Below, one piece after another: positions 1 to 8,059 of a stretch of 47,867 nt of DNA. Position 1 is the first letter of the stretch, and the number at the start of each line of letters is the position of its first letter. Origin of the DNA: CAIOYC01 sp038327995 (lineage in GTDB: Bacteria; Pseudomonadota; Alphaproteobacteria; Caulobacterales; Caulobacteraceae); NCBI GenBank assembly GCA_038327995.1, contig JBBQLP010000019.1, positions 1 through 47,867 of the forward strand, given 5' to 3'. A model generated the notes under the pieces. It was given only the letters and a program-made list of their open reading frames with translations. It did not search any database and had not been told where the DNA came from. Both the position numbers and the translations under genes were made by a program.

Positions 1-39
1 CTCGCCACCCGCTCACCGGGCGTCGATTTTGAGGGCAAA

Positions 40-88
40 GGTTTTGGTCTCATCTTCGTTCCTACGTCACTGCGATGAGACCAAAACC
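40..88. repeat. 15-bp perfect inverted repeat (large hairpin)
   Basis: Positions 40-54 (GGTTTTGGTCTCATC) and 74-88 (GATGAGACCAAAACC) are exact reverse complements separated by a 19-nt loop. It lies 95 bp beyond the 3' end of the minus-strand membrane protein gene. There is no downstream T-run, so a canonical intrinsic terminator is not shown. It could be a bidirectional terminator, a structured RNA or a mobile-element end. Confidence 0.8.
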
Positions 89-183
89 CTCCGCTAGCTG
101 AAACCCTAAATCTGTCCCATCGGTGCTGACGCCGGACACTCTTTCAGTCAGCCTCTGGAATTTTCACGCCAACGATCCGCCGC

Positions 184-888
184 CTAGGTGAGTATGTTAA
201 CCGCGCGAGCCGCTACGAGGCCAACAGTCAGCAGAGACACGCTCGCCTCTACGGTCATTAGGAGCTTGCTTCCCGGGCTGAGCGGCATCGTGTCGGTTGG
301 GGAAAAGGCGGTGGCGTTCGTGAACGAGACATAGAAATAGTCGATGAAGCCGGGCGTCCAACTTGGATCCTTGTCGCCGCCTCCTAACATTTGCGGAAAG
401 AGAAAGTCAGGAGTGTCCGTTGAGGTTAGCCCTCGATTGACGGGTCCCCCGCGGTCGGTGTTCCAAAACCAAAGTGCAAAGACAACGACGTTTGTGAACC
501 AAATGTTTAGTGCATCCAACAAGAGCGATTGGCCGGCCTTGGAGCCATGAGTAAGAGCACGCACAACCGAAAAGAGCGCGCCAAAGTTGATCACCATAAC
601 CGTGACCGTCAGCAGGAGCGCCATGCCCCGAATTACTTTGCGATAACGAAAGACTTCCTGCCAATGATGGTCGGCCGTTGCGCGGCGGAACCGGTCCTGC
701 GTCCAAGTCGTCGCGACCGAAAGGGGCAAGAGCATGGCAATCTCCAAGGCGGGAGCCAGCCACTTGGGTCCAAATGGAAGATTGTTGTTGATGAAGAGAA
801 GCTGCAGCCCGGCGATCAGGGCGATCGCGCCACGAGCAAGCCAAAAGTCAAGTGCATGAGTTTCGAGCGTGATGTGAGCCGCGCGCAT
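184..888 (-). CDS. Membrane protein with K+-channel-like C-terminal pore module
   Basis: This is a 234-aa inner-membrane protein with about five hydrophobic segments (about 17-35, 45-60, 87-110, 121-143, 209-230). The C-terminal part reads helix, re-entrant-like loop, helix: YFYVSFTNATAFSPTDTMPL at about 185-204, followed by a long hydrophobic helix. This matches the layout of two-TM potassium channels (SFTTxTTVGYGDxxP), but the selectivity-filter position has AFSPTD instead of TVGYGD. The family is not named here with certainty; it is a conserved hypothetical of the 2-TM channel-like type. The start ATG at 888 has only a weak ribosome binding site. An ion-conducting function is inference. 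Confidence 0.75.
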   Translation of the reverse strand: MRAAHITLETHALDFWLARGAIALIAGLQLLFINNNLPFGPKWLAPALEIAMLLPLSVATTWTQDRFRRATADHHWQEVFRYRKVIRGMALLLTVTVMVINFGALFSVVRALTHGSKAGQSLLLDALNIWFTNVVVFALWFWNTDRGGPVNRGLTSTDTPDFLFPQMLGGGDKDPSWTPGFIDYFYVSFTNATAFSPTDTMPLSPGSKLLMTVEASVSLLTVGLVAARAVNILT

Positions 889-1230
889 AGACGGCTCTTG
901 TTGTCGGTTGAGCGGCGTTTGCCAAGAGGTTTCATGTAGCAGCGGCCGGAATTTACGCGGCTCGCCACTTGGCTCTTCCTGCTTGGCGCCACACCCATGA
1001 GTTCCGTCAGATTCCGATTGACCGGCGCCGCCGAACGACAGCGGACATGCGCCCGCCCGACTTCAGGGCCCTACACGGGCCATTCTAAGGTGATTGGCTC
1101 GGCCGTCGAGCTCGTGGGTAATCACATACGCTGGGCACGAACGTCCGAGGCCGCCACTGCCGTCGAGAAACGACTTCGCGGAACTTAAGGCGCGGGTGGG
1201 GTGTTTGGGCTTCATACTCTGGAGTCCCCC
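889..1230. other. Intergenic region without a recognisable gene
   Basis: This 342-bp divergent region lies between the minus-strand membrane protein and the broken plus-strand lipoprotein. Reading frames here show no family similarity and no ribosome binding site. It presumably holds the promoters of both flanking genes, but no convincing -35/-10 pair was picked out. Confidence 0.4.
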
Positions 1231-1526
1231 GTGGAGACCCTCGCAATCGCTGTTCTCGCGGCAGGCCCTCTCGCCGCGTGCTCAAAACCAATCGACGCTC
1301 GAACGGCGCAATCGACGCCGACCAAAACCGCCCCGCGGCCGCTCGGGGGGCGGCGAATAGTCCCTTCGCCGAAGCGCAAGGCAACGTTCACTTCGCCAAC
1401 GCCGGTTACACCAACATCACGGTTATGGCTCAGCACACCGAAGGCGTCTGGCACGGCAACGCCATGCGGGATGGAAAGGCGACGCCTGCTTCCGTTAACT
1501 ACCAGGGTTCGGTGACCGGTCGATAA
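1231..1526 (+). pseudogene. Small secreted lipoprotein, frameshifted in a G6 tract
   Basis: From GTG 1231 the first frame encodes a hydrophobic stretch ending in the lipobox-like PLAAC (Cys at about residue 17) and a Ser/Thr/Pro-rich linker. A different frame then encodes NVHFANAGYTNITVMAQHTE and GVWHGNAMRDGK followed by YQGSVTG, the usual ending of small PepSY-like periplasmic proteins of alphaproteobacteria, and stops at 1526. The two halves join if one G is restored in the G6 run at 1345-1350. Either the gene is decayed or phase-variable, or the base was lost in sequencing. The family assignment rests on the C-terminal pattern only, and the start is uncertain. Confidence 0.45.
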
Positions 1527-1562
1527 AGGCGCCTAGCCCAAAACTACATACCAGGAGACACC

Positions 1563-2168
1563 ATGCTGAAGCGCACTATTACGAGATTGTTCGACACCCA
1601 AAGCCAAGCGGAGAGCGCCATACGTGAGCTGGAAGCGCTTGGTATACCTGTGCACAACCTCAGCATCGTAGCGGGTCGAAGCAGTGCCGAACGCACCCGC
1701 GCGTTCGCCCGGGAACACGAAAACGACGATGACACAGCCGAAGGCGCCGGCAAGGGCGCTGCGACGGGTGGGATCATTGGGGGCGGTGCTGGTCTGCTTG
1801 CCGGCCTAGGTCTTCTTGTGATTCCAGGCATTGGCCCGGTCGTCGCGGCGGGTTGGCTCGCCTCCATGGCCGTTGGAGCGGTTGCGGGCGCGGTTGCCGG
1901 CGGCGCGACGGGGGGACTGCTCGGTGCACTAAACGATGCTGGCGTCAGCGAAGGGGACGCTCACGTTTACGCCGAGGGAGTGCGCCGTGGTGGAACACTC
2001 GTTAGCGCCCGGGTTGAAGAAGCCGACGTTGGCAGTGTCGAAGCCGCCCTCAGTCGCCAAAGCGGCAACGACGCCGTTGCCCGTGGGGCCGTCTATCGCG
2101 AGGAGGGCTGGACCTCCTCTGACGAGAAAACGGCACCGCAGGTCGACCAGGCCGCGCCGCGCGTTTAG
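1563..2168 (+). CDS. General stress protein 17M/YflT-like domain protein with glycine-zipper
   Basis: The 201-aa protein has a strong ribosome binding site (AGGAGA, 7 nt before the ATG). Residues 1-50 fit the GSP17M/YflT fold: a start like TRLFDTQSQAESAIRELE, then GIPVHNLSIVAGR. Residues 61-120 form a Gly/Ala-rich hydrophobic double glycine-zipper (GAGKGAATGGIIGGGAG), which probably inserts in or lies along the membrane. Residues 125-165 are a second alpha/beta half (AHVYAEGVRRGGTLVSARV). Such proteins are common in general-stress regulons; a precise biochemical role is not known. It lies in a run of stress-type genes in this window, which supports a stress role by context. Confidence 0.85.
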   Translation: MLKRTITRLFDTQSQAESAIRELEALGIPVHNLSIVAGRSSAERTRAFAREHENDDDTAEGAGKGAATGGIIGGGAGLLAGLGLLVIPGIGPVVAAGWLASMAVGAVAGAVAGGATGGLLGALNDAGVSEGDAHVYAEGVRRGGTLVSARVEEADVGSVEAALSRQSGNDAVARGAVYREEGWTSSDEKTAPQVDQAAPRV

Positions 2169-2259
2169 TCCGCTGCGGGGGGCGACGCGCTGCTTTAAGG
2201 GGGCGCGGGCCGATTGCTTCGGACGCCCCAGGGCTCGTGATATAACAGGGGCCAAGCCT

Positions 2260-2457
2260 TTGGTCGCGGTGCTCCCAGCCGTCGCCTCTGCTCAGAACCA
2301 ATGTATGCCGAGCAATCCGGCCATGCTGGCCGCGGGGATGACCTGTTACAACAACGCGCCGCCCCCCGTGGCGAGAGCCCCGCTTGAGTCGCAAGTGGTC
2401 GATCCCTGCTCGGTGGCAAAGCGATGTACCGCGCCTGTGATCGATCTGTTCGGCTAG
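2260..2457 (+). pseudogene. Possible remnant of a small secreted Cys-containing protein
   Basis: One frame reads LVAVLPAVASAQ, the end of a signal peptide with an AxA cleavage site, then NQCMPSNPAMLAAGMTCYNN and a tail with two further cysteines, stopping at 2457. The only starts are TTG 2260 or GTG 2269, which leave no positively charged n-region, and the upstream sequence is not signal-peptide-like. This looks like a gene that has lost its 5' end and possibly its normal 3' end. Confidence is low because the open frame is short. Confidence 0.25.
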
Positions 2458-2486
2458 CGCCGTCGCTGAGCGAGAACAAGCCGACC

Positions 2487-2738
2487 TCAGGCAAGTTCTT
2501 TTTCACCTAGACCGCCAATATCTCCAAGGCGTTGAGTTTCGGAGGTTACTAGGCTCCGAGCAATCAGAAGGGCTCTCGCCTGCATTGTGGCAAGGCTTGA
2601 GTTCGGCTGATGATGGACCGTCGCGCGCAAGCGCAACATCGTCGCGGCGACCTCCGCCTGGACATTGTCGGAGAACACCATTTCAACGCTCGAGTGCGTA
2701 TCTGAGATCGTTTGGATCGTCGTGGATTGGAGCTTCAT
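2487..2738 (-). CDS. Small hypothetical protein (83 aa)
   Basis: The protein begins MKLQSTTIQTISDTHSSVEM and reads as a soluble alpha/beta polypeptide without Cys or signal peptide. A purine-rich stretch (AAAGGGACAG) lies just before the ATG at 2738. No function is recognised. It stands alone between two gene remnants and points away from the AsmA gene. Amino-acid composition is coding-like (aliphatic, moderate charge), unlike overlapping frames, which are Arg/Pro-rich. Confidence 0.5.
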   Translation of the reverse strand: MKLQSTTIQTISDTHSSVEMVFSDNVQAEVAATMLRLRATVHHQPNSSLATMQARALLIARSLVTSETQRLGDIGGLGEKELA

Positions 2739-3342
2739 TTTCGCTGTCCCTTTGTCGCGCCTGAATCCGCCTCGCCTTCTGCTTAAGCGTGCCGGCCATC
2801 ACAGCCCGCCGATGGGCCAGGTGCTTGCCCATGACGCCTTCCGCCCCCCAGCATCGCACGCATCATGGGGCTTTTTCGTGGGTGTTGTATCGGAAATCGA
2901 ACTCGGAAAAAGAGCGGCGGAGTCGGACTTCGGAGTTGTGGTGCCAGACGCCTCGCTAGCACGCCCCGTTTCACGAATTCTTTGCCGACCAACATTGCCA
3001 GAAGCGACCGCGGACGCGCCGCGCCGAGCGAGCAGGCTCTGACTCTTCGGAGGAGCATTGTCAGCCCAAAGGCGGACGGCTTCATATTTTCGCCTCGGCG
3101 CCCCGATTCCAGGGCAGCCGGTAGGGTCTGCAGAGACAACATAACCCACAAGGACCACCGGCGACATCGTCAATCTGATGCCGAAACCCTAACGAACCGC
3201 TTTGCTTTGATAGTGCCCCACCGAGAGCCACTCGTTGAGACCGGCAACGACAGCTGGCGCTTCAAGCACAGAGCTTGAGCGGCCCAGCCTCCGGTGCGCC
3301 CGCCTCAGACAAGTTGCCCTGAGCCCGACAGCACCGACTTGC
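2739..3342. other. Gene-poor stretch with a degraded transposase fragment
   Basis: About 600 bp without an intact gene. Apart from the ISXO2-like transposase tail at 2800-2910, the frames here are Arg/Pro-rich and carry no family signal. This is consistent with decayed insertion-sequence DNA. Confidence 0.4.
2800..2910 (-). mobile_element. Remnant of an ISXO2-like (IS1595-type) transposase C-terminus
   Basis: On the minus strand one frame reads SEFDFRYNTHEKAP, then a stop codon at 2865-2863, then continues in the same frame with EGVMGKHLAHRR. ISXO2-like transposases end with a EFDFRYN motif followed some 15-20 residues later by GVxGKRLTYR. The order, spacing and shared frame fit a decayed copy with an internal stop. 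No terminal repeats or upstream catalytic region could be found. It is a short match, so confidence is limited. Confidence 0.4.
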
Positions 3343-6024
3343 TCACTCCCTCGCCGTCACCCCTCGGCCGGCGGCCTCGCTCATCAGCGCCGCGCAATCG
3401 GCGTTCTTGGCGAGACCTGGATTGACGAATGGCAATATGATTGCGAGCGGCGCGATCACCGCGCCCAAGACGCCGGCGACAACGAGTTGGCCCGCTGCCT
3501 TGCCTATCGACACACCGAACTTAGGCCCAATCAATGGCCCCTTGACGGTGATGGGCGCGCCTATGCGCACCAGGCGGAACTTCTTGGGTTTGCCGGCGAT
3601 CTGAAGATTCACCGTCTCGTTGCGTAGATCGATCTCGCCCTTGCCCTGAGCCAGAACGACGCCGGTGTCGAAGACGATGTGCTGGGCGGTGAGGATACCG
3701 TTGGTGGCGCGGAAATCCGCTACCGCGCAGCGGATGGGCGTCTGAGTCTGGTTCTTGGCCAACAACAGGAAAAGGCCCTTGGTGGCGTCTATCCCCAAAA
3801 GCTCGGCGAAAGCTTGGCGGATCTCGCCGCCCGGAATGACCATCGTCAACGCCCCGTTGGCGTTGGCCGCCGCCGCCCGCACCGAATCCCCCGTGCCAGC
3901 GAGCTGGACGCGGCCGTAGACAGTGCCCGTAAGCGGCGGTTTGGCACCGTCGCCGCCCATCAGGTTTTCGAGTCGCGCGTTGGTCAGCTTCATGTCCATC
4001 GATTCGGCCGGCGTCGCGCCGCGGGCGTCGAGGCGGATCAGCCCCGCCAAATTGCCCTGGGGAAGAGTCATGGCGAGCGGGTCGATGGTCAGGAGGCCAT
4101 GGTCCAGGCTCACCTTCAGGGAGAGGGCCCGGATCGGCAGCCCTGGGGCGTCCACGCTCGCCGCTTGATAGGTGAGGCGGGCGTCGGTGGTCCTGATGCG
4201 GCTCACGTCGAGGTGGGCATCGGGCAGGAACCGGCGCTCCGCCTTGAGCTTGGCCGCCATGGCTTTCTGGGCCGGCGAAAGGGTGTGGCCGGCGGTGTTC
4301 TTGGGAACACCACCGATCACCGCCGCCAGGTCCGCCAGCTTCAGGCGCCGCGAAGCGAAATCGGCGGTGACGAATGGCCGACCGCTCGTATCGTTGACCC
4401 CTAGGCTTCCGGCGAGGTCGGAATCACCCATCCGCCCAGCAATGTTGCGGAAGGCATAGGTCTTGCCCGCCACTGCGAAGCCAGCGGCAAGCTGATAGGG
4501 CGGTGTGTTAGGCAGGGCGATCCCGGTCAGGTGATAGAGGTCGGAGATATCCGGCCCGCTCACCCGCGCCCGCCCAGAGACGTTCCCGAAGTCGAACGGA
4601 TGGGCGATGATTCCGTTTACAGCCAGCTTGGTCGCCCCCGCCACGATCTGGGCGTCGAACGGATAGGGCCGAGATGCGTCCACATTCACCAGCGCGCCGC
4701 CAGTGATCCGGGCGAGGAAGGGCGCGGCGTTCAGCTTACCCTTACCCTGAAGTTGGAACGTTCCCTGGCCGTTTTTATTGAGCGTTTCGCTGCTCGAAAC
4801 CGTCCCGGCGAATTTCGTCTTGCTCTTGGCGTCATCGTAGGTGAGTGCTCCATCCTTGATGATCAGGCGGTCGATCGGCGGGACCTTGAAGGGCTTGGGC
4901 TTCTGGTTTGGGTTGGTCTGCCAGTTGGCCCGCCCGGACGCGTCGCGAACCAAGCGCACCGCTGGACCGTCGGCCTCGACCAGTGGCAGTTTCAGCTTGC
5001 CTCCGATCGCCGGCAGGAGCTTCAGTTGGACCAACACGCGCGGCGCCCGGACGACCGGTTGTGGACCCGCCCACGCCGCGCCACCGACTTCCAGGGCGCC
5101 GCGGATGGTGGAGAGGCCGGCCGGCGCCGCCGCGCCCTCGCTGGTCGAGATCGTGCCGACGAACTTCACTCGGCTCTTGGCGTCGGCGTAGGTGATAGCC
5201 CCGTTTGTGATGATCAGATGATCGATCGGCGGCAGCTTCACCGGCTTGGGCTTCTGGTGTGGGTCGCTCTGCCAGTTGGCCCGTCCCGCAGCGTCGCTGA
5301 TCAAGCGTACGCTGGGCCCGTCGGCCTCCACCAGAGGCAATTCGAGCTTGCCGGCCATCAGGGGCAGGAGCCTTGTCCGCACCAGCACCCGGGGCGCGCG
5401 CGCCAGCGGCTGGCGCCCCGCCCACGGCGCGCCTTCGACCATTAGGGCGCCGGAAACCGTCGCCAACCCCGTTCCGTTCGGCTGGGTCTCGTCGGTGGAG
5501 ATCGTGCCGGCGAAATTCAACCGCTGCTTGAGGTCCACGAAGCTGATCGTCCCGCCAGTGATCACCAGATGCTCGATCGGCGAGGGCTGCGGGCGCGGCG
5601 GGGTCTTGCTGTTGCTAAAATTCCAGTTCTGTCGCCCCGAAGCGTCACTGACCAGCCGCACGATCGGTCGCTGGGCCCACACCAAGGGAAGGACGACCTT
5701 GCCCTTCAGCAGCGGCGCCCACTTCCATCGCACCGTTAGCCGGGAAACGCGCGCCATCGACCCGCCGCCGGTCCAGGACGGGTTGCCGATCGTTAGCCCG
5801 TCGATGCTGGCCCACGGCGAGCCCGACCAGGGGTGCATTCGGAGGTCGCCGGTGATCGCCACGGGCCGTTGCAGCCGCCCCGAGATCTCTGAGGCCAGGG
5901 GTGCGCGCAGCCAGTTCCACTGAAAGAACACCACGAGAAGGATGAGGGCCAGTATGAAGGCGGCGACGATGGCCGCGGGAAGCGGAATTTTGCGCTGGGC
6001 GGGTGGATTTTGGATTTGTTGCAA
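3343..6024 (-). CDS. AsmA-family envelope protein with triplicated N-terminal module
   Basis: An 893-aa member of the AsmA/YhjG group, proteins anchored in the inner membrane with a large periplasmic beta-groove domain thought to help move phospholipid between membranes. Residues 16-36 are a signal anchor (LPAAIVAAFILALILLVVFF), followed by the AsmA signature (SGRLQRPVAITGDL, then WASIDGLTIGNP). The AsmA C-terminal domain spans about 590-870 with a final hydrophobic patch. Between 97 and 413 the protein has three tandem copies of a 117-residue unit, an unusual expansion. TTG at 6024 is the only start after an upstream in-frame TAG; its ribosome binding site is weak. The gene is monocistronic. 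Confidence 0.9.
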   Translation of the reverse strand: MQQIQNPPAQRKIPLPAAIVAAFILALILLVVFFQWNWLRAPLASEISGRLQRPVAITGDLRMHPWSGSPWASIDGLTIGNPSWTGGGSMARVSRLTVRWKWAPLLKGKVVLPLVWAQRPIVRLVSDASGRQNWNFSNSKTPPRPQPSPIEHLVITGGTISFVDLKQRLNFAGTISTDETQPNGTGLATVSGALMVEGAPWAGRQPLARAPRVLVRTRLLPLMAGKLELPLVEADGPSVRLISDAAGRANWQSDPHQKPKPVKLPPIDHLIITNGAITYADAKSRVKFVGTISTSEGAAAPAGLSTIRGALEVGGAAWAGPQPVVRAPRVLVQLKLLPAIGGKLKLPLVEADGPAVRLVRDASGRANWQTNPNQKPKPFKVPPIDRLIIKDGALTYDDAKSKTKFAGTVSSSETLNKNGQGTFQLQGKGKLNAAPFLARITGGALVNVDASRPYPFDAQIVAGATKLAVNGIIAHPFDFGNVSGRARVSGPDISDLYHLTGIALPNTPPYQLAAGFAVAGKTYAFRNIAGRMGDSDLAGSLGVNDTSGRPFVTADFASRRLKLADLAAVIGGVPKNTAGHTLSPAQKAMAAKLKAERRFLPDAHLDVSRIRTTDARLTYQAASVDAPGLPIRALSLKVSLDHGLLTIDPLAMTLPQGNLAGLIRLDARGATPAESMDMKLTNARLENLMGGDGAKPPLTGTVYGRVQLAGTGDSVRAAAANANGALTMVIPGGEIRQAFAELLGIDATKGLFLLLAKNQTQTPIRCAVADFRATNGILTAQHIVFDTGVVLAQGKGEIDLRNETVNLQIAGKPKKFRLVRIGAPITVKGPLIGPKFGVSIGKAAGQLVVAGVLGAVIAPLAIILPFVNPGLAKNADCAALMSEAAGRGVTARE
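4786..5736 (-). repeat. Three tandem 351-bp (117-aa) repeats inside the AsmA gene
   Basis: Landmarks recur every 117 residues: VRLVSDASGRQNW at 122, VRLISDAAGRANW at 239, VRLVRDASGRANW at 356; and FAGTISTDE at 171, FVGTISTSE at 288, FAGTVSSSE at 405. Copies 2 and 3 are more alike (HQKPKPVKLPPIDHLII and NQKPKPFKVPPIDRLII). The period is exact, so these arose by in-frame duplication of whole units. Confidence 0.85.
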
Positions 6025-6340
6025 TCGATCTGCTTTCGCCGCGCCCTACCCTTAAACGCGCTCGCTCCCGGTATGGGTTCCATCCGTCAGCTCAGACCGG
6101 GGCTTGCGATCGCTTTTCGTCGTGGAGGAATGAATGGCTCGTCGGCAGGTGCGTCGAGTATTTCTTTCGCTGAAACGTGACGGGCGGGCTAAGCTTCTGA
6201 GCGGTTGTTCGTTCTTCAAAGCGGTCGTGGCGCGGATTCCTGGTGGGCACTTTCGAGTAGCGCTCCACCTGGACGCAGGCGGGCGCCAGCACCGTCACTC
6301 ATGCGAATGCGACCGTCAGTTAGGTGAACAGAATAAGGCC

Positions 6341-7408
6341 ATGAAACCAGGCAGAACCGGATCGGACCGTCATCTCAACTGGTTCGACCTGATGGTGGCG
6401 GCGGCGCTTGGAGCCATGATGCTTGGCGCCCTTACAACCGATGCCGCCCGGCCCCTCCGCACGTTGTCCGGCGCCGCAGAGAAGGACAGAGGGCGCTCGG
6501 CTGATAGTCCGGCCCAGATCCCGCTGCGAGGCTGGAAACAGGTTTTGGCGCGGACTTGGAACGAGTTCAATCAAGATAACATATCCATCATCGCCGGTGG
6601 CGTGAGCTTCAGCATTTTGCTGGCGATCTTCCCTGCCTTGGGAGCCTTCGTCGCTCTCTACGGCCTTATTGGCGACGTGAGCGATGTGCCACGCCAACTC
6701 CAGGTTCTGAGCGCCCTTCTCCCGCCGGACATATTGACGTTCGCCGGGCAGCAGATGGTGCGTCTGGCCAAAGCGCGAAGCGGCGGCCTTTCGCTCGCGC
6801 TCATCGGCGGACTGGTGATCTCATTCTGGAGCGCAAGCGGTGCGATGAAGGCGTTGATGGTCGGAATGAATGTCGCCTATGAGGAGCGCGAGAAGCGGGG
6901 ATTTGTGCAGTTCACGCTGATTTCCCTGGCATTCACTCTGGGGCTGCTAATATTCGCGGGGATGGTCCTTGTCGCCCTGGGGGCCGGCTCGCTTGTCCGC
7001 GCTTTCCTTGGCGAAGATGTCGAGTTCCTCGTCAATGTGGCCCGCTGGCCCGTCCTGTTCCTGGCCTTCGCGGGCTGTCTGTCGGTGCTGTACCGTTTTG
7101 GACCGAGCCGCGAGATGGCGCGCTGGCGGTGGATCACCTGGGGAAGCGGTGGCGCGACCGTTATCTGGCTCGTCTGCTCCCTCGCCTTTTCCTTCTACGT
7201 GGGACGATTCGCGCACTACGACAGAACCTATGGTTCGCTTGGCGCCGTCATCGGCCTGATGGTGTGGATCTGGCTGTCGGTTGTCATTGTTCTCGCCGGC
7301 GCCGAAATGAATGCGGAACTCGAACATCAGACGGAGATCGACTCGACAACGGGAGGACCGCTGCCCTTGGGGTCGCGCGGAGCGACCATGGCCGACCATG
7401 TCGCGTAG
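6341..7408 (+). CDS. YihY/BrkB-family inner-membrane protein
   Basis: This is a 355-aa polytopic membrane protein of the YihY (virulence factor BrkB) family; its transport role is unsettled. The family signature appears as WKQVLARTWNEFNQDNI, then the first core helix GVSFSILLAIFPALGAFVALYG, a helix with GLVISFWSASGAMKALM, and the closing GAVIGLMVWIWLSVVIVLAGAEMNAELE. An extra N-terminal hydrophobic segment (FDLMVAAALGAMMLGAL) precedes the core. Start choice: ATG 6341 begins the part that reads like protein. ATG 6134 in the same frame follows a strong GGAGG and would add 69 residues of Arg/His/Cys-rich sequence, so it remains possible. Confidence 0.85.
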   Translation: MKPGRTGSDRHLNWFDLMVAAALGAMMLGALTTDAARPLRTLSGAAEKDRGRSADSPAQIPLRGWKQVLARTWNEFNQDNISIIAGGVSFSILLAIFPALGAFVALYGLIGDVSDVPRQLQVLSALLPPDILTFAGQQMVRLAKARSGGLSLALIGGLVISFWSASGAMKALMVGMNVAYEEREKRGFVQFTLISLAFTLGLLIFAGMVLVALGAGSLVRAFLGEDVEFLVNVARWPVLFLAFAGCLSVLYRFGPSREMARWRWITWGSGGATVIWLVCSLAFSFYVGRFAHYDRTYGSLGAVIGLMVWIWLSVVIVLAGAEMNAELEHQTEIDSTTGGPLPLGSRGATMADHVA

Positions 7409-7560
7409 TCGCCGAACCGGTTGAATTCATCTGAGGCGTTAGCTCTGCACTACTCCAACCACAGTTCGGCGATCGCGGCGAGTGACACCATGATCCAAGA
7501 TGACGTTCACGGGCCGAGCGCACCAAACCGAAATCGGGCGCTCTGCTCCGGCGGCGCAGG

Positions 7561-7965
7561 CTAGGCGGTAGCTATCGCCTTTTCAATATCGTGCACGGTG
7601 TGGCCGGTGAGGTCCTTAGCGATCTCGCCGACAAGCTTGGCCGATAAAGTTTTGTGATAGTGCTTTCGCAACTCGCCAAGCGTGCGCGGCGCGGCAATGA
7701 TGACAAGGCCTGTGATCTTCCCGTCCATCACCTCCCGATTGAGCAGCTCGGCGATACCTGCCGCGAAACCGTCCTCATTGACCTGATTGTGGTCGGGGTT
7801 GGCGGAGCTGCTCTCATGCCCCGCGCTCGATCCCTTGTTTGCGCTTCGGACGTCCGGCGGTGGCAGGGCTGTGAGCTTGGGATTGGTTTCATCGCCCGTG
7901 TTGCGAAACAGGTTTAATTTTTCACCGTCCGCGACCGCGACGGTCGCACCTTTGGAAAGACGCAT
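7561..7965 (-). CDS. Host-attachment protein family (Host_attach, AtsE-like)
   Basis: The 134-aa protein begins MRLSKGATVAVADGEKLNLF and includes GLVIIAAPRTLGELRKHYHK, DLTGHTVHDIEK. These are the hallmarks of the host-attachment protein family, named from an Agrobacterium gene affecting attachment and widely found in alphaproteobacterial stress clusters. The fold resembles eRF1/Pelota-like domains, but a molecular activity is not established. Start ATG 7965 is favoured over the longer frame because TTAGGAGA lies 6-7 nt upstream. It is followed on the same strand by nothing until the AsmA-YihY region and is preceded 94 bp upstream by the YciE-like gene, so the two may be co-transcribed. Confidence 0.8.
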   Translation of the reverse strand: MRLSKGATVAVADGEKLNLFRNTGDETNPKLTALPPPDVRSANKGSSAGHESSSANPDHNQVNEDGFAAGIAELLNREVMDGKITGLVIIAAPRTLGELRKHYHKTLSAKLVGEIAKDLTGHTVHDIEKAIATA

Positions 7966-8059
7966 GCAAATTCTCCTAACACCGGTAAGGGGACGGGCGG
8001 GGGCTGGCCCCCGGAAAAATCCCATTGGACCTGACTGTGCAAATCCGAGTGGCGAAGCG

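Noticed and set aside
1..180. Possible intact tRNA-Arg marking the left end of the island
   Set aside because: No sequence here folds as a tRNA, and the tRNA-Arg 3' bases of 20456-20504 are not repeated; the left end must be outside this window.
6134..6340. N-terminal extension of the YihY/BrkB gene as certain
   Set aside because: GGAGG before ATG 6134 is strong, but the encoded 69 residues are Arg/His/Cys-rich and unlike the family; recorded as an alternative start only.
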